Below are positions 1-11,520 of a stretch of DNA of 64,000 bases, piece by piece. Source of the DNA: Heterostelium album PN500 (taxonomy: Eukaryota; Evosea; Eumycetozoa; Acytosteliales; Acytosteliaceae); the NCBI RefSeq assembly GCF_000004825.1, contig NW_008805064.1, positions 1,116,001 through 1,180,000 of the forward strand, read 5' to 3'. Both the position numbers and the translations under genes were made by a program. The notes under the pieces were generated by a model. That model was not told the origin of the DNA, made no database searches, and worked only from the letters and a program-made list of their open reading frames with translations. Numbering within the stretch: the first letter of the stretch is position 1; every line of letters starts with the position of its first letter.

Positions 1-2336
1 TCTCTCGTGTCAAGCAAATATAATCCAACAAAAAGGGGAGGTGATAGGGACCCACCACCATCACCACCGTGCAATCCAAACTTACTTTTTTTTTTTGTTT
101 TTGTGTTATTTTTGTAATTTTTTTTGGTTTTTTTGTCACACTAACCAAACTTGTCGAACCATCCCCAAAATATTACCCCTTCTCGCGTTTCATCACATTT
201 GTTGGTCATCGCTGCCAATCAATCTGGATTCGATTCATCACTCTTCTAAATAGAAGTTTGGCTTACCTAGTCAGTTTCTTTTGAGGAATCGCCTTTCCTC
301 TGAAGACGCTTGCGATGCCACACCACCTGCCTTAAGATTGACTCGGTGGATGATGATAATAAAGTTGTTGATGGTGATGAGCAAGCAACTCAATATTACA
401 TTTCATTTTTATATTATACCATATTCAATACAACCCACCACAACTTTCTTTCTTTCTTTTCATCAAAACAATACAAAAGCCTTTCTTCTTTTACCAAAAT
501 CGTCTTAATAGTCACAAAAAAAAAATCTAAAAATACTGAAAAAAAAAAAAACAAACAAAAATTTCATCAAAAATTCATCTTTATTCATTCATTTGTTACT
601 GTGTTGTTTAAATTAATATTAATATAAATATATTAACATACAGGCAGAGATATATTAAAAAAATAATAACTATAAAATCCTGATGATATAAAAAAAAAAA
701 AAAAGTATTTATAAAATAATATACATTTCACAAGATAAGAAAAAAGATATATCTTGTCTTTTTGTTTTTCTTTTTCTTTTCAAATAATTTTATAAAATTT
801 AAATATCTCTATTTTTTTAATTTTTTTTTGTGTGTGTTTTAATTTATTTATCTCATCAGAAAGAAGTAGTGGTAAATTATTATTTTTTTTTAATCAAAAA
901 AATCAAATCATTCCAGAGTAGAGTAGTTTCACACACCACTCTTATTTTACTTTATCTTTTTATTTTATAAAAAAACCAAATTTGGGGGCAGTCATATAAT
1001 ATTATCAAACATCATCATTAAAATTGCTTTTTGTTTTTTTTTAAATTGTGAAAATTAAAATTTAATTTAAAGCAAAGAACACAACAACAACACAACAAGA
1101 ACACCAACAGTCGAGAAAAAGAGAGTTAACACACAGCAAAACACACAGTATAACTAACTGCAATTCTGTTGTTACACTTTTGTTTCTCAAAAACAATCAT
1201 TTGAAATCAGAATCAATAAAATCAATCTTGATTCAACAACAACAACAACAGCAACAATTTTTAGTAACAACAACAACCACAAAACATTAAATCTTTCTTA
1301 TCTTTTGTGGCTTGTAAGCCTTTTTGAACTAAATCACAAAACGACACAAAGAGATTGATTATTTAAATATTTCCACTACATCAATCAGTAAATCAAATCA
1401 ATCAGGAAAAGCAAAAATAATAAAAAATAAAAATTAATAATAATTTCCTAAAAAAAACACCTTCTACAATCTAACTACACTCCACAATCATACAAGATAA
1501 TCATTTCATCTCAAGTAGTAGCAGCAGTATCAGCTTCCAGCATCAGTATTATCAAACCAACTACAGTGACAGCGACAACAACAATATCCACTCACAATTA
1601 GATCAGCTTAATACCTACCATATTGTTGTTGTTTCCTTTTCTTTTTAAAATATTTATTATAAATTATTTGGTTTGATGTTTTATTTTGCTTTTCATCTTC
1701 AAGAAGTCATATTGTATTGTTGTTGTTGGAAACAGAACCAAACAGTGAACCTCCTTCATTCACCACAAACATCCATACATATTTAAATTTGCACTGTTTT
1801 TTTTTTAAAACAAACATTTTAATATTCATCAAATCAAACATTAGTTTCTGGAAGTTAGTTCATTTTATTATTTCTCAATATCCGAATTATTTTTATAATA
1901 ATTATTAGTTGTAATCTTTTTTTTTTTTTATAAAATCATATTCCTGTATTTATATTATTTATGTGCATCTATTAAATTTAATATATCTTGTATATTTACA
2001 ATTAACTATTTCTCCATAAAATATTTTTATACCTTTTTCTTTTTTTTTTTTTTTGTAATAAATCAAAACAATAGAAAAAAAACTAACATCTTAAATCTTT
2101 AAACAGTAATAAACAGAAATAAATCAAATCAGTTAAATCAAATCAAATCAAATTCAAATCAAATTCAAATCATAATTCCAAAATCAAACTAAACCAAACC
2201 AAACCAAAACCAAAACCAAATTCACCATCAAACTAAATCAATCAAATCAAATTCAAATCAAATTCAAATCAAATCAAATTAAACAAAAATCAAATAAGAA
2301 TTATTATACATATTATATAAACATTTTATATAAATC
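1..2336. other. Long low-complexity upstream region, no gene recognised
   Basis: This stretch holds long A and T runs, CAA-rich patches (around 1080-1290) and short ORFs without ATG support or family signal. From about 1080 on, the CAA/ACA-rich character resembles a dictyostelid 5' leader, so a long promoter or untranslated leader of the DUF3825 gene is my inference. The first 350 bases are less A+T-biased and could be the end of something outside the window, but no frame convinced me. Confidence 0.5.
2120..2300. repeat. Degenerate (TCAAA)n / (ACCAAA)n simple repeat
   Basis: Imperfect 5-6 base units (AAATC, AATTC, ACCAA) run just ahead of the start codon at 2337. It is a simple-sequence tract in the presumed 5' leader. 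It is G-poor and contains no ATG, which suits a long unstructured leader; that role is inferred. Confidence 0.7.
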
Positions 2337-4535
2337 ATGAGCCAAAATGGTGTCGGTGTTGAAATGTCGAAAAATATCGAACTAGACTCTTCATCATCAT
2401 CATCACAACAACAACAACAACAACAACAACATCAAAATCCAGCCCAACATGACAACAGTCCAGATTGGCAATTGCCAACCATTCTCCAGCCATCACCTAT
2501 TATGCTCTCAGTCAATGGTGGTGCCAACACACCCAGTCCCAAACTACCACCACTTTCACTTCCACCACACAGTCTAAATAACTACGGCTGGAAAGGATGG
2601 ATATCTGACACACTTTCCAAAAACCAAAGATTTCACAACATGGTCTACTATCGTCTTGGAAACCTAAAGTATCTTTCCGATACACTTGCCGAACCAGAAC
2701 CATAGGGGTAAAGAAATTAAAAATATTAAAGTAACTATCAATCATAATAATAATAATAATTATTATTATTTCCAAAAACAATTTTAAAATTGTTTCTAAT
2801 ATTTCTTTTCATTTTCTGTCTGAAGAATTTACATGGATAATACTTTTAAGAGAATTGTTGAGGAGAATAAATTGGTTGCATATTTTCCAGAGGATCAAGA
2901 GTTGCCCATATTAATTGTTTTCAATACAGGACTTTTGTCGAGAACCAACGAAGATATTTTCTGTATTTTACAATCGATTCATGTGGCGTCGCTCAAGGAC
3001 AGAGAGCAAGAGAGTGGCGGACGTCGTTGTGAAGAGCGTCAGTGGATTCTCAAGGAGTTTCTACCGTCTTCATCGTTTCAGCAGAATGACACATTCGACA
3101 AGTATGGCAACAACATTCTCCCGCTTACCGAGCTACCGAAGCGTGCATACTACTTTATCGACGGTGTTCAGTACGCTAGTTTCGACCCTGAGATTCCAGT
3201 CGAGAAGGATAACGTCGATTTCGCAGAGATCATAAAGAATTCCTCGCAATCAAAGATCGATCGTCTACCACAAGAGTATGTTCATTGCAACGAAAAAGAA
3301 CTCCAAACACGATTCAATCAGGGTATTGTCGCAGCGATCATCCGAACTCGTTCGAACCCGCGTTGTGCAGTCCCGCAATTCCATCGTGATAGCGACGGAC
3401 TCAAACGTATCGACCTACTCCTACCACTCAATATGAATGGTAAAAAAGATCCAGACTGGTATGTTAACTCGCTAACCATCTATCCTATAATTACTTATTC
3501 TCTTACTCCTCCTCCTCTCTTCTCTATCTGATATTAGTGCTTTGGTTATTAGATATAATATCACAGAGAATGGAAATAAATCATATATAGTTAGAGGTAT
3601 TCTCTCGAAGGAGGATTCCTATATCAATGCAAGAGTGATTCAGAGAATCGATCAGAAATGGATGGAATACATCGAGTTGGGTGGTGATCCCTCTGGAGGA
3701 ATGACACCGGTTCTCCTCGCAGCGAACAACAGCGGCAATCCACCTCCATCACCACATATTAATATCAATAAAGGAAGTGCTCCTCCAACTCCACATCTTC
3801 TCTCAGAGAAACCAAATTTAAAGAAAGAGATTTTGAAAATTGCTACTAATCTTACTAATAATAATAATAACAATAACAACAATTCACTTTTACAATCACC
3901 TCGTTTTATACAAATTCCCAAATCACCATTACCTTACATGCACAGTGGCGGATTAATATTACCAACAAACAACAACAACAACAACAATATGAATATGAAT
4001 AATAATAACACCAACAACAATAATAATAATAATAACACTTCACCATTAAACTCGAACAATACAACCGCCGCGTCATCTCCACTCCAATTGGCGTCTCCAA
4101 TTGTAAATTCAGCAAATAGCAACAATAACAACAACAATAATAATAATAATAATAACATGGGTCATCATCAGGTTGGAGCAATTGACAACCACGGTCATTT
4201 CAATCCGATACATATATACAACGGTACAGCAGTACATCCAATTAACACCTCGAAAATCAACAACAGTTCGTCCAATTCTTTTAACTCGAAATCTTCGTAT
4301 TTCCCACCACCAGCTTCGCCCACCTTTCACTCCTCGCCGAACTCGCCATCGCTTTCACCGTCGCCTCCACCCCCTATGCAGCTACAGCAGAACCCATCGC
4401 CACAACTAAGTCCAAGTACATTCAACACGCCTTCGTCGCCACTGTCATTCCCACCCTCCTACCAAAATCGTACATATAAACCAAGCACTCCACGCCAGAA
4501 CAACAACAACAACAATAATAATAATGTGTATAGTC

Positions 4536-4579
<44 letters not shown>

Positions 4580-5026
4580 AATCTAATGGAAGGTGGTAAC
4601 GGTAATCCCGTTACTCTACTCGATCCAAATAACAATCCGATGAATCAACATGATCCACACTCGCAACAACAACACCAATATAATCAGCAAATATATAATA
4701 GTCTTTTCGATCGTTCACAACTAGTCGACCACCGACGTATCTATGCCTACAATCCAAACAACAACAATAATAATAGCAATAATAAGCAACAACCAATTCC
4801 ACCTTTACATCCATTCCATCAACAACAACAACAGCAACAACAACAACAGTACTACAATAGTCCAATGAATCAATCACCATCGTTTTTATCAGCCAACTCT
4901 GATAAACAACCTGGAATTCAAAACAATATTCGACTCAACACCACCATGAATACACCGAGATCGCCTGACCCAACCAAAAATTGGAATTCACCTAGAAAGC
5001 ATCATAACACTACCAAAGATCAATAA
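2337..5026 (+). CDS. DUF3825-domain protein with Q/N-rich tail; in-frame TAG in the first exon
   Basis: Model: exons 2337-2707, 2826-3458, 3538-5026; all joins keep phase (TG|TGC at the second). The middle region reads like DUF3825: it has NTFKRIVEENKL, FNTGLLSRTNEDIF, a stretch ending AVPQFHRD...LLLPLN, then after the second intron PDCALVIRYN...YINARVI. The family is mainly bacterial with no firm biochemical role. The N-terminus has poly-S and poly-Q; the last ~440 residues are poly-N, poly-Q and S/P-rich and probably disordered. Problem: the first exon ends ...DTLAEPEP followed by TAG (2703-2705), where I would expect a Trp as in the family. An alternative GTATCT donor at 2669 is in the same phase and would remove the stop together with 13 codons. 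So the gene is intact only by that splice, or has a nonsense change or a base error. Confidence 0.7.
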
Positions 5027-5825
5027 AATCTGGTAATCATTCGATGATTCAGCCAAACTAATCAACCAATCAACCAATCAACCAAATCATTTTTACAAAT
5101 GTTTCCTACTACTTCTCTTCATCATCATCATCGTCAACGTCAACAATCATCCATCTCAACAACATTAACATAACATCATTAATCACAAAAAAAAAAAAAC
5201 AAAACAAAAAAAAAAAATAAAATTATACAACATCACAAATCTGTTTATTTCTATAACTCTTAGTCAATCATCATCAACATCATCAACATCATCAACATCA
5301 CCTAAATTCTGTTTAAAATTGTTTTAAAACATTAAATCAATTCAATGGTTGTTTAAACATTGATTTATTACAATAAAGCAATATACATATATACATATTT
5401 TAAAGTACATTATTTTTATTTTATTTTATTTTTCTCTGATGTTATTCTTTTTTCTTTTTTTGTCCATGGCAGAACTTTTTTAAAAACTTACCATTAACCC
5501 AAAATTCCCTAATCTAAATTGAATAAAAGAAAGAAATATGAACTTACTTATTTTGTTCAAAGAGATAGTATCTGTAAAATGTAAGAAAAATTAGTAAAAT
5601 AAAATAAAATAAAATAAGAAAAAGAAAGAATAAAATAAATGTGTTGACCATTGGGAAGACAATTCTCTCCAGACTGGTACATGGAACACTTGAAGTTGTT
5701 TGGTAAGTTTACAGAGTTTGGTCATCGAAATGATTTAACCTAAATCGATGCCAGTTGGATGAAAAATATCATCTTTATATTGTTGTTGTTGTTGCAGTTG
5801 AATATTATGCAAAAAAAAGATTGCA
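5027..5825. other. Convergent 3' spacer with a possible coding relic
   Basis: Spacer between the converging DUF3825 and NIPP1-like genes. It is A+T-rich with CATCAT/CATCAA repeats near 5120-5300. Around 5650-5740 the base mix is less biased and one plus frame reads FSPDWYMEHLKLFGKFTEFG before a stop; it may be a decayed exon, but no family was recognised. Confidence 0.4.
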
Positions 5826-7208
5826 TTATGTACAAATGTTTGTTGTATTATTAATATTATCGGTTTGGTTCATTTCAAAAACAGTGGATGTAGGTGATGC
5901 TGGTTGTAAAAGATGTTCAAAAGATATCAGATAATGGCTATCTGAATGTGTAGTACTGGAAAAAGGGTTGTTGTTGCTGTTGATATTAGTAGTGGTTGTT
6001 GTTGTTGTAGTAGCATTGATATTGTCACAATCTTCATCTGAAAACAATAAAGGTTTTGGTGGTGTTAATCTTATGATATTTGGTTGTTGTGGTGATTGTT
6101 GTTGGTTTGGTTGTTGATGTTGTTTCTGTTGGTTTTGTTGGTTATTTAAATAATCATTTAATGAATCATAGGATTGAACGATTGGATATTGATCGGTGAC
6201 TTGATCCTCTTCAGAGTAAACGAATTTCGATACTAAACTGCTGAATCTGACGTTCTTGTCGTAGCTCTCCAGACAGTTTTTACGCTTGGCGCCAGAGTGC
6301 TTCTTCGATGGACTGCTCGTTGGCGTCAGCTTTTTGATGGTGGCCTGTATCGATTCGAAATCGGTGGTGTCGTCGAGGTGCAACGTCTTGTTGAGATGTC
6401 CGTAGAATTTGGTGATTTCATCGCGCAACGATTCCTCTTCCTCCTCGAACTGCTTATCGGGAGGTGACGGACTTTCCGAGCGCTTCTTGGAGAGATCCAT
6501 CTTTTTCAGCAGGAGTGACTCTGCCACGTAGCGATTCATATTGTTATTGGAGACGATCATGAACGATTGGTCGCCACCAAAGTATATCTTTTGACCGTGC
6601 TTCAGCAGATGTGGAATACTCGACTCAATGCGCACCTGATCAATAAATGTACCGTGCGATGAATTCAAGTCAACAATATTTAGTCTGCCATCAGAATCGT
6701 GTGCCAACATTGCGTGTTTTCTGGAAATTGTTGGATGTGTCAATGCATAATCACATACTAAATAAAAAATTAAAAATGAAAAGTATTAATATTATTATTG
6801 TTGTTGTTGTTGTTTTTCCAATGATAAATATATATTCCAATACTTACAAGTTGTTGATCTTCCTAAAATAATATATTTTAAATCATCGAGTGGAATGGTA
6901 AAAGTTGAAGATCTCTCACCCCCTTTATAAAATTTCAGATGATCATTTCGTGAAGACATTGGTTCCGATGCCCAGAAAGGACAATCGAGATCGATTGTTG
7001 GTGTAGAGACTGTTTCAACTCTTGTTGTTGTTGTTGTTGTAGTAGCTGTTGTGATAATTGAATCATTTCTCTTTCTTGTAGTTTTTACGATGGACGATGG
7101 TGGGATTACCTCTTTTGGTGGTGAAGAAGATGGTTGTTGTGTTTGTGACTGAGAAGACGACAATTGACCAAACAATATTAACTCTTGTGTAGATTGTTCC
7201 AATGACAT
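5826..7208 (-). CDS. ppp1r8: NIPP1 / PPP1R8-like FHA-domain inhibitor of protein phosphatase 1
   Basis: Exons 6848-7208 and 5826-6757 (GTAAGT donor at 6847; join ACT T|TA), 430 residues. NIPP1 is a nuclear scaffold that holds PP1 and binds phosphorylated splicing factors through its FHA domain. Seen here: DCPFWASEP...LKFYKGGE (compare DCPTWAGKP...DVVKGD in animal NIPP1), then the FHA core with ILGRSTT, SRKHAML and LNSSHGTF from about residue 75 to 195. A KRKN patch followed by KNVRF (288-292) fits the PP1-docking [RK]-x-[VI]-x-F motif and sits where NIPP1 has its RVTF. The C-terminus is Q-, T- and N-rich. The start is the ATG at 7208. The gene is divergent from cytochrome c. The family assignment rests on three separate matches, so I am fairly sure. 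Confidence 0.85.
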
Positions 7209-8520
7209 TGTTTGGTGTTTTTTTTCTTCTTTTTATTTATTGACTACTTATTTATTATTATTATTACTTTCTTCTTTAATAAATATATATATTTAATATA
7301 AATAAATATATATGATTATTTTTTTTTTTTATTAGTTTTTTTTTAAAGTGTGGGGGTAAATTAATTCCAGTAAATTTTCGACTGTTTCTAAATTCTTGCT
7401 GTATAATTTACTATTATCTGCTGTTGTGACTCCCCAAAAATAAAACAATTGTTTGTCTTGTCAAAATAATAAATAAATAAATAATATAAATATATATAGT
7501 GATTATATAATGGTAAATATTAAAAAGAAAAAAAAAGTGATATTAAAATTGTATCAGCTGGAATGATGTGCTAAAAAAAAAAAAAAAATTTGGAGCCACA
7601 AAACAAAATACCAAGAATTTGAATTTTTAAAAAATTTCTAAAAAAATTAATAAGAATTTGAAGTGTGTGGAACATAATTGGAATGAAACGGTTTGTACAA
7701 CAGTATTTTTGGAGATGCCATCGTGGTATATCTTGGCAGATTACAAAATAACATCCGATCTACCAAACATTAAACTTTATTGAAAGGAAATTGGTTGGTT
7801 TATTTAAATTGATTGAATAATGAAATATCTATTTATATCTCCCACCTGACTTTACTGATTACTAATAACATTGTTTATTTCTATAAAAAAAAAAAAGAAA
7901 AAAAAGAAAGCAATTTCTAATGATACAAAAAAAGAAAACAATAAAAGATTTTGGGATAGATAGATTAGATAGTAAGAGCTATTATCATATTTTTTTAATA
8001 TAGCTAATTTTGTTATTTTTATTTATTTTATTTTTTATTTTTTTTAGAAAATCAAAAATAAATAATCTAAAATAACAATCTAAAACAATAAATTAAAATG
8101 ATTATCTTTTGTTTTGTTTTGGATTTAATCCAACACTTTTATTATAAGTGTAACAGATAAAGTTAACTTAACATTGTTGTTGAGAAGTAAACAAATAAAT
8201 TTAAACAATACTAAAATGACGATTTTCAAAAATAGCTATTCAACAAACCGAATTAATAATTTTTTTAAAATCTAAATTAAATTAATTTTGGATGTTGTTT
8301 TTCGGCTCCTGGTGCTCAAAAAAGATGACATAATTTTGAAACTTCAAACAAAATAAAAATTTTCGTTTTTTTTTTTTTTAAAATTTTTTAATTTTTTTTT
8401 TTCAAACAAACCCCACACTTTCCACCCAAACTTTCCTCCTTTCACTCAGAGCATCATCTGAATAATCACTCATAACATAATATATTAGATTTATCTCTGT
8501 ACTCTTTTAAATAATATATA
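7209..8520. other. Divergent upstream region of NIPP1-like gene and cytochrome c
   Basis: A 1.3 kb A+T-rich spacer that must hold both promoters. It has long A and T runs (7324-7350, 7573-7588, 8368-8402) and a patch of mixed composition at 7660-7780 with no coherent frame. No tRNA or other RNA gene was recognised. Confidence 0.5.
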
Positions 8521-9413
8521 ATGTCTGCTATCCCACCAGGAAACACTGCTAACGGTGAAAAGTTGTTCAACGCCCGTTGTGCCCAATGCCACACCGTCGC
8601 CAAGGTAATTATCTACAAACTACCTATTCAAACCAATATGAACAGGTTTTTTTTTTTCGTCAGCAATCCTCTTTTCTCTTTTTAGATCAGATAAGATAAT
8701 AATTGAAATACAGCAAATCAAAAAAAAAAAAAAAAAAACAGTAATGCAAATATTATCATCATTTTACAAAAATGAAAACTAAGAAACACAACACAATATA
8801 TAAAACATATTCATGAGAATTTAGAGAGATATAATCAAATCATAAACAAAAAACAAAAAAAGATTAATAGAAAAAGAAAAAGAAAAGGAAGGAAGAAAAT
8901 AAAATAAAGAATTATAGAGAGGAGAATGATTCATTGGTTTAAAATCAAGGATATGTTCAGTAATAACTAATATGATCAACATATATAACACTAATAAATT
9001 ATAGGACGCTCCAAACAAGCAAGGTCCAAACTTATATGGTCTCTTTGGTAGAAAGTCAGGTAGTGTCCCAGGTTATGCTTACTCACCAGCCAACCAAAAC
9101 GCCGGTATCATGTGGGGTGAACAAACCCTCTTCGACTACTTGGAGAACCCAAAGAAGTACATTCCAAAGGTAATTATATGAACACTCTATAACGACAATC
9201 TAATTGAAATAATACTAATACGCTTTAATTTCCTTTGATTTTTTATAGACCAAGATGGCTTTCCCAGGTAATTATATTAACACTAAACATCAAAATAATA
9301 ACACTCCAATTGAAATTATACTAATACGCTTCAATTTCTTCAATTTTTTAGGTTTCAAGTCAGCACAAGACAGAGCCGATGTTATTGCCTTCTTACACGA
9401 GAAAACCGTCTAA
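8521..9413 (+). CDS. cytC: Cytochrome c
   Basis: Exons 8521-8604, 9005-9169, 9249-9267 and 9352-9413 give a 109-residue protein, the usual length. It carries electrons between complex III and cytochrome oxidase in the mitochondrial intermembrane space. The haem site CAQCH is at residues 20-24; conserved [21 protein letters not shown] and NPKKYIP follow; the axial methionine is in TKMAFPG (Met86). The third exon is only 19 nt and codes for TKMAFP, i.e. the haem-ligand Met. The two introns around it are 79 and 84 nt and close to copies of each other. The first intron is 400 nt, long for this window. Coding GC is much higher than the introns, as expected for a highly expressed gene. Confidence 0.97.
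9170..9248 (+). repeat. Cytochrome c intron 2, near-copy of intron 3
   Basis: 79-nt intron starting GTAATTATAT. It contains TTGAAATAATACTAATACGC and a pyrimidine-rich ATTTTTTATAG end. It aligns with the third intron (9268-9351) over both ends and the central CTAATACGCTT block. Confidence 0.85.
9268..9351 (+). repeat. Cytochrome c intron 3, near-copy of intron 2
   Basis: 84-nt intron starting GTAATTATATT. It contains TTGAAATTATACTAATACGC and ends ATTTTTTAG. The CTAAT block is a plausible branch-point. It differs from the second intron by scattered substitutions and short indels. Confidence 0.85.
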
Positions 9414-9909
9414 AAACAAATAAAAATGAAATTTTTGAAAAAAAAAAAAAAAAAAGTGGGGTGAAGCACCACAATAATTTTAAATTATTATTTTTTCTTA
9501 TATTAACAATCATCTTCTTGTCATTGTTATAACAAATAACTTGGGAATAGTCGGCAATTCATATTTATATAGTATTCAATACGATACAATCTATTTTTCT
9601 TAAAGATATCAATCTTTTTATTCTTATTTATAGACATAACAAATCACTTATAATTACAATTATTGTTTTTTTTTAAAAACTAATTTGTTTTTGCAAACAT
9701 GGGGTGCAATGATTTTACCAAAAATCATAGTGTTCATTTATCTACAAAAAAATAAACTTTCATTTTAGATTAATTCAAGTAAATTTAAATATTGTCATTA
9801 GTTTATTATTATACCAATTATAAATATTTTATTATAATCAATGTATTATTCAGAGTAGTAGTTTATTTTAGTAAAATATTTCAAAAACTATTCATTGTTC
9901 TCTTAAATA
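9414..9909. other. Spacer after cytochrome c
   Basis: A+T-rich; an A-run follows the stop, then a short GTGG...CCAC potential hairpin at about 9454-9472. No gene seen. Confidence 0.5.
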
Positions 9910-11510
9910 ATGAATAAAAATTATAGTATAGAGACAATAGATAGATTAATCAATGGAAAAAATGTCTTAAAATTTATAAATTTTGATGATGATGATGAAG
10001 TTTATAATAGTTTTGATAGATTAGTAGTTCTAGTTTATAATCTTTTTAGAGATAAAGATAATGAACAACACAGAAATATAACTTTAATTGGAAATATTAA
10101 TGATTATAGTGATGAGCTTGTACTTCCCGATACAGTCGATGCTCAATATCAATTAATAATAATAAGATCATATACTTCAACGGAATTAGATGAAGAAGAT
10201 TCCATACCTATATACACAAAATTATTAAACAAATCGCAATCATACGCAATCAATATTAGAGAATGTCAATTCGAACAACACCCAAACTTTTTCCAACAAT
10301 CTCAAATCATTAATGATAATCGTTATGATTTAATATCAATATTTCCTAACTGTAATGGTATCAATAAAGTATATTTGGTGTGTGGAGCTGATCAAAGATT
10401 GGTAAGATCTTTCAATATCTAATTAATAGATTTAAAATCTTAAAACTAACAAAATCAATACAAAAGTATGTTTACAAAAAGATATACTATAAAGATAATC
10501 AAAAATGTTATGAAAGAGCTGAGAATGAAATCAAAGCAATGGAATTACTCAAAGAAAATCCAAATTTTGTTTTACTTATTGACCATCATGATGATAAAGA
10601 GAACCAAATCTTTCATATCATCACTGAATATTGTGATGGTGGTGATCTTGCTCAAGAGTATAAACTTTTAACTGATCTAAATCAGTAAGTATATAACAAA
10701 TTTAGGAATGAATTGAAACTAACAATTTAATATTGAATATAAAAATAGATTCTTTGAAGAATCAGATATTAGTGAATATATTTCACAACTTTTCAATATT
10801 CTTTTGGAACTTGATAATAATGGAATTGTTCATTGTGATATCAAACCGTCAAACATTTTCATTCATGATGGTACTTTGACGCTGGGTGATTTTGGATGTT
10901 GTAAATTCATTGATGAGTATCAAGATACACAAAATCAGAATATTGAACAACCTATTGTGATATCAAATTTAAAATTTATCGATAATGAAATTTCAGAACC
11001 ATCCATTTTTGATATGGATTCAAACACACTCCAAACAAAAGCAACACGTGGAACAATTGGTTATATTTCTCCAGTAAGTAAATTATATTTAATTTTTTAA
11101 TAAATTTATTTTTAACTAAATTAAAAAATAAAATAGGAAGCAAAGAATAGACAATATGCACAATCATGTGACATCTTTTCAATTGGATCTACAATGCTCA
11201 AATTATTATGTTGGTAAATACTCTATAATTATTTAAATTATAAAAATCAATTAATATTAACTCGTTATTCTAAATATTTAAATTGATCAGTCATCAAGAT
11301 GATAGAAATAATCATGAATTATTCAAATCAAAGGGTGAAATTATCATTTCAGAAACCAGATATTCAAAACAATTGATTGATTTTATTCATCTTTTGTTGG
11401 ATCAAAGCCCAAAGAATAGAGAATCATTACAACAATTATTAAATCTGTATATTGAAGCTATCACAAATCAAGATTCAATAACATTTAATGTAAATACTCC
11501 ATTCCCATAA
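9910..11510 (+). CDS. FNIP-type protein kinase, kinase part (downstream FNIP array out of frame)
   Basis: Exons 9910-10401, 10467-10684, 10749-11073, 11137-11213 and 11291-11510; all joins are in phase. About 170 residues without recognised domain precede a Ser/Thr-type kinase domain. Seen: YVYKKI (candidate VAIK lysine strand), EYCDGGDL (hinge), IVHCDIKPSNIFI (catalytic loop with HCD in place of HRD; the Asp is kept), LGDFGCCKF (DFG intact), GTIGYISPE (APE region) and CDIFSIGSTMLKLL. The catalytic residues look present. In Dictyostelium, fnk-type kinases continue into FNIP repeats. Here the frame stops at 11508, and the FNIP array begins almost at once in another frame. A 31-nt GTAAAT...GAG|AAT intron (11490-11520) would join them in phase but is unusually short. 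Confidence 0.75.
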
Positions 11511-11520
11511 TACCTCTGAG

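Noticed and set aside
1-627. Overlapping plus ORFs at the window start
   Set aside because: They begin at non-ATG codons and read low-complexity or unrelated strings; no coding signal.
2120-2300. Possible CRISPR-like or satellite array
   Set aside because: Units are 5-6 bases with no spacers; it is a simple repeat.
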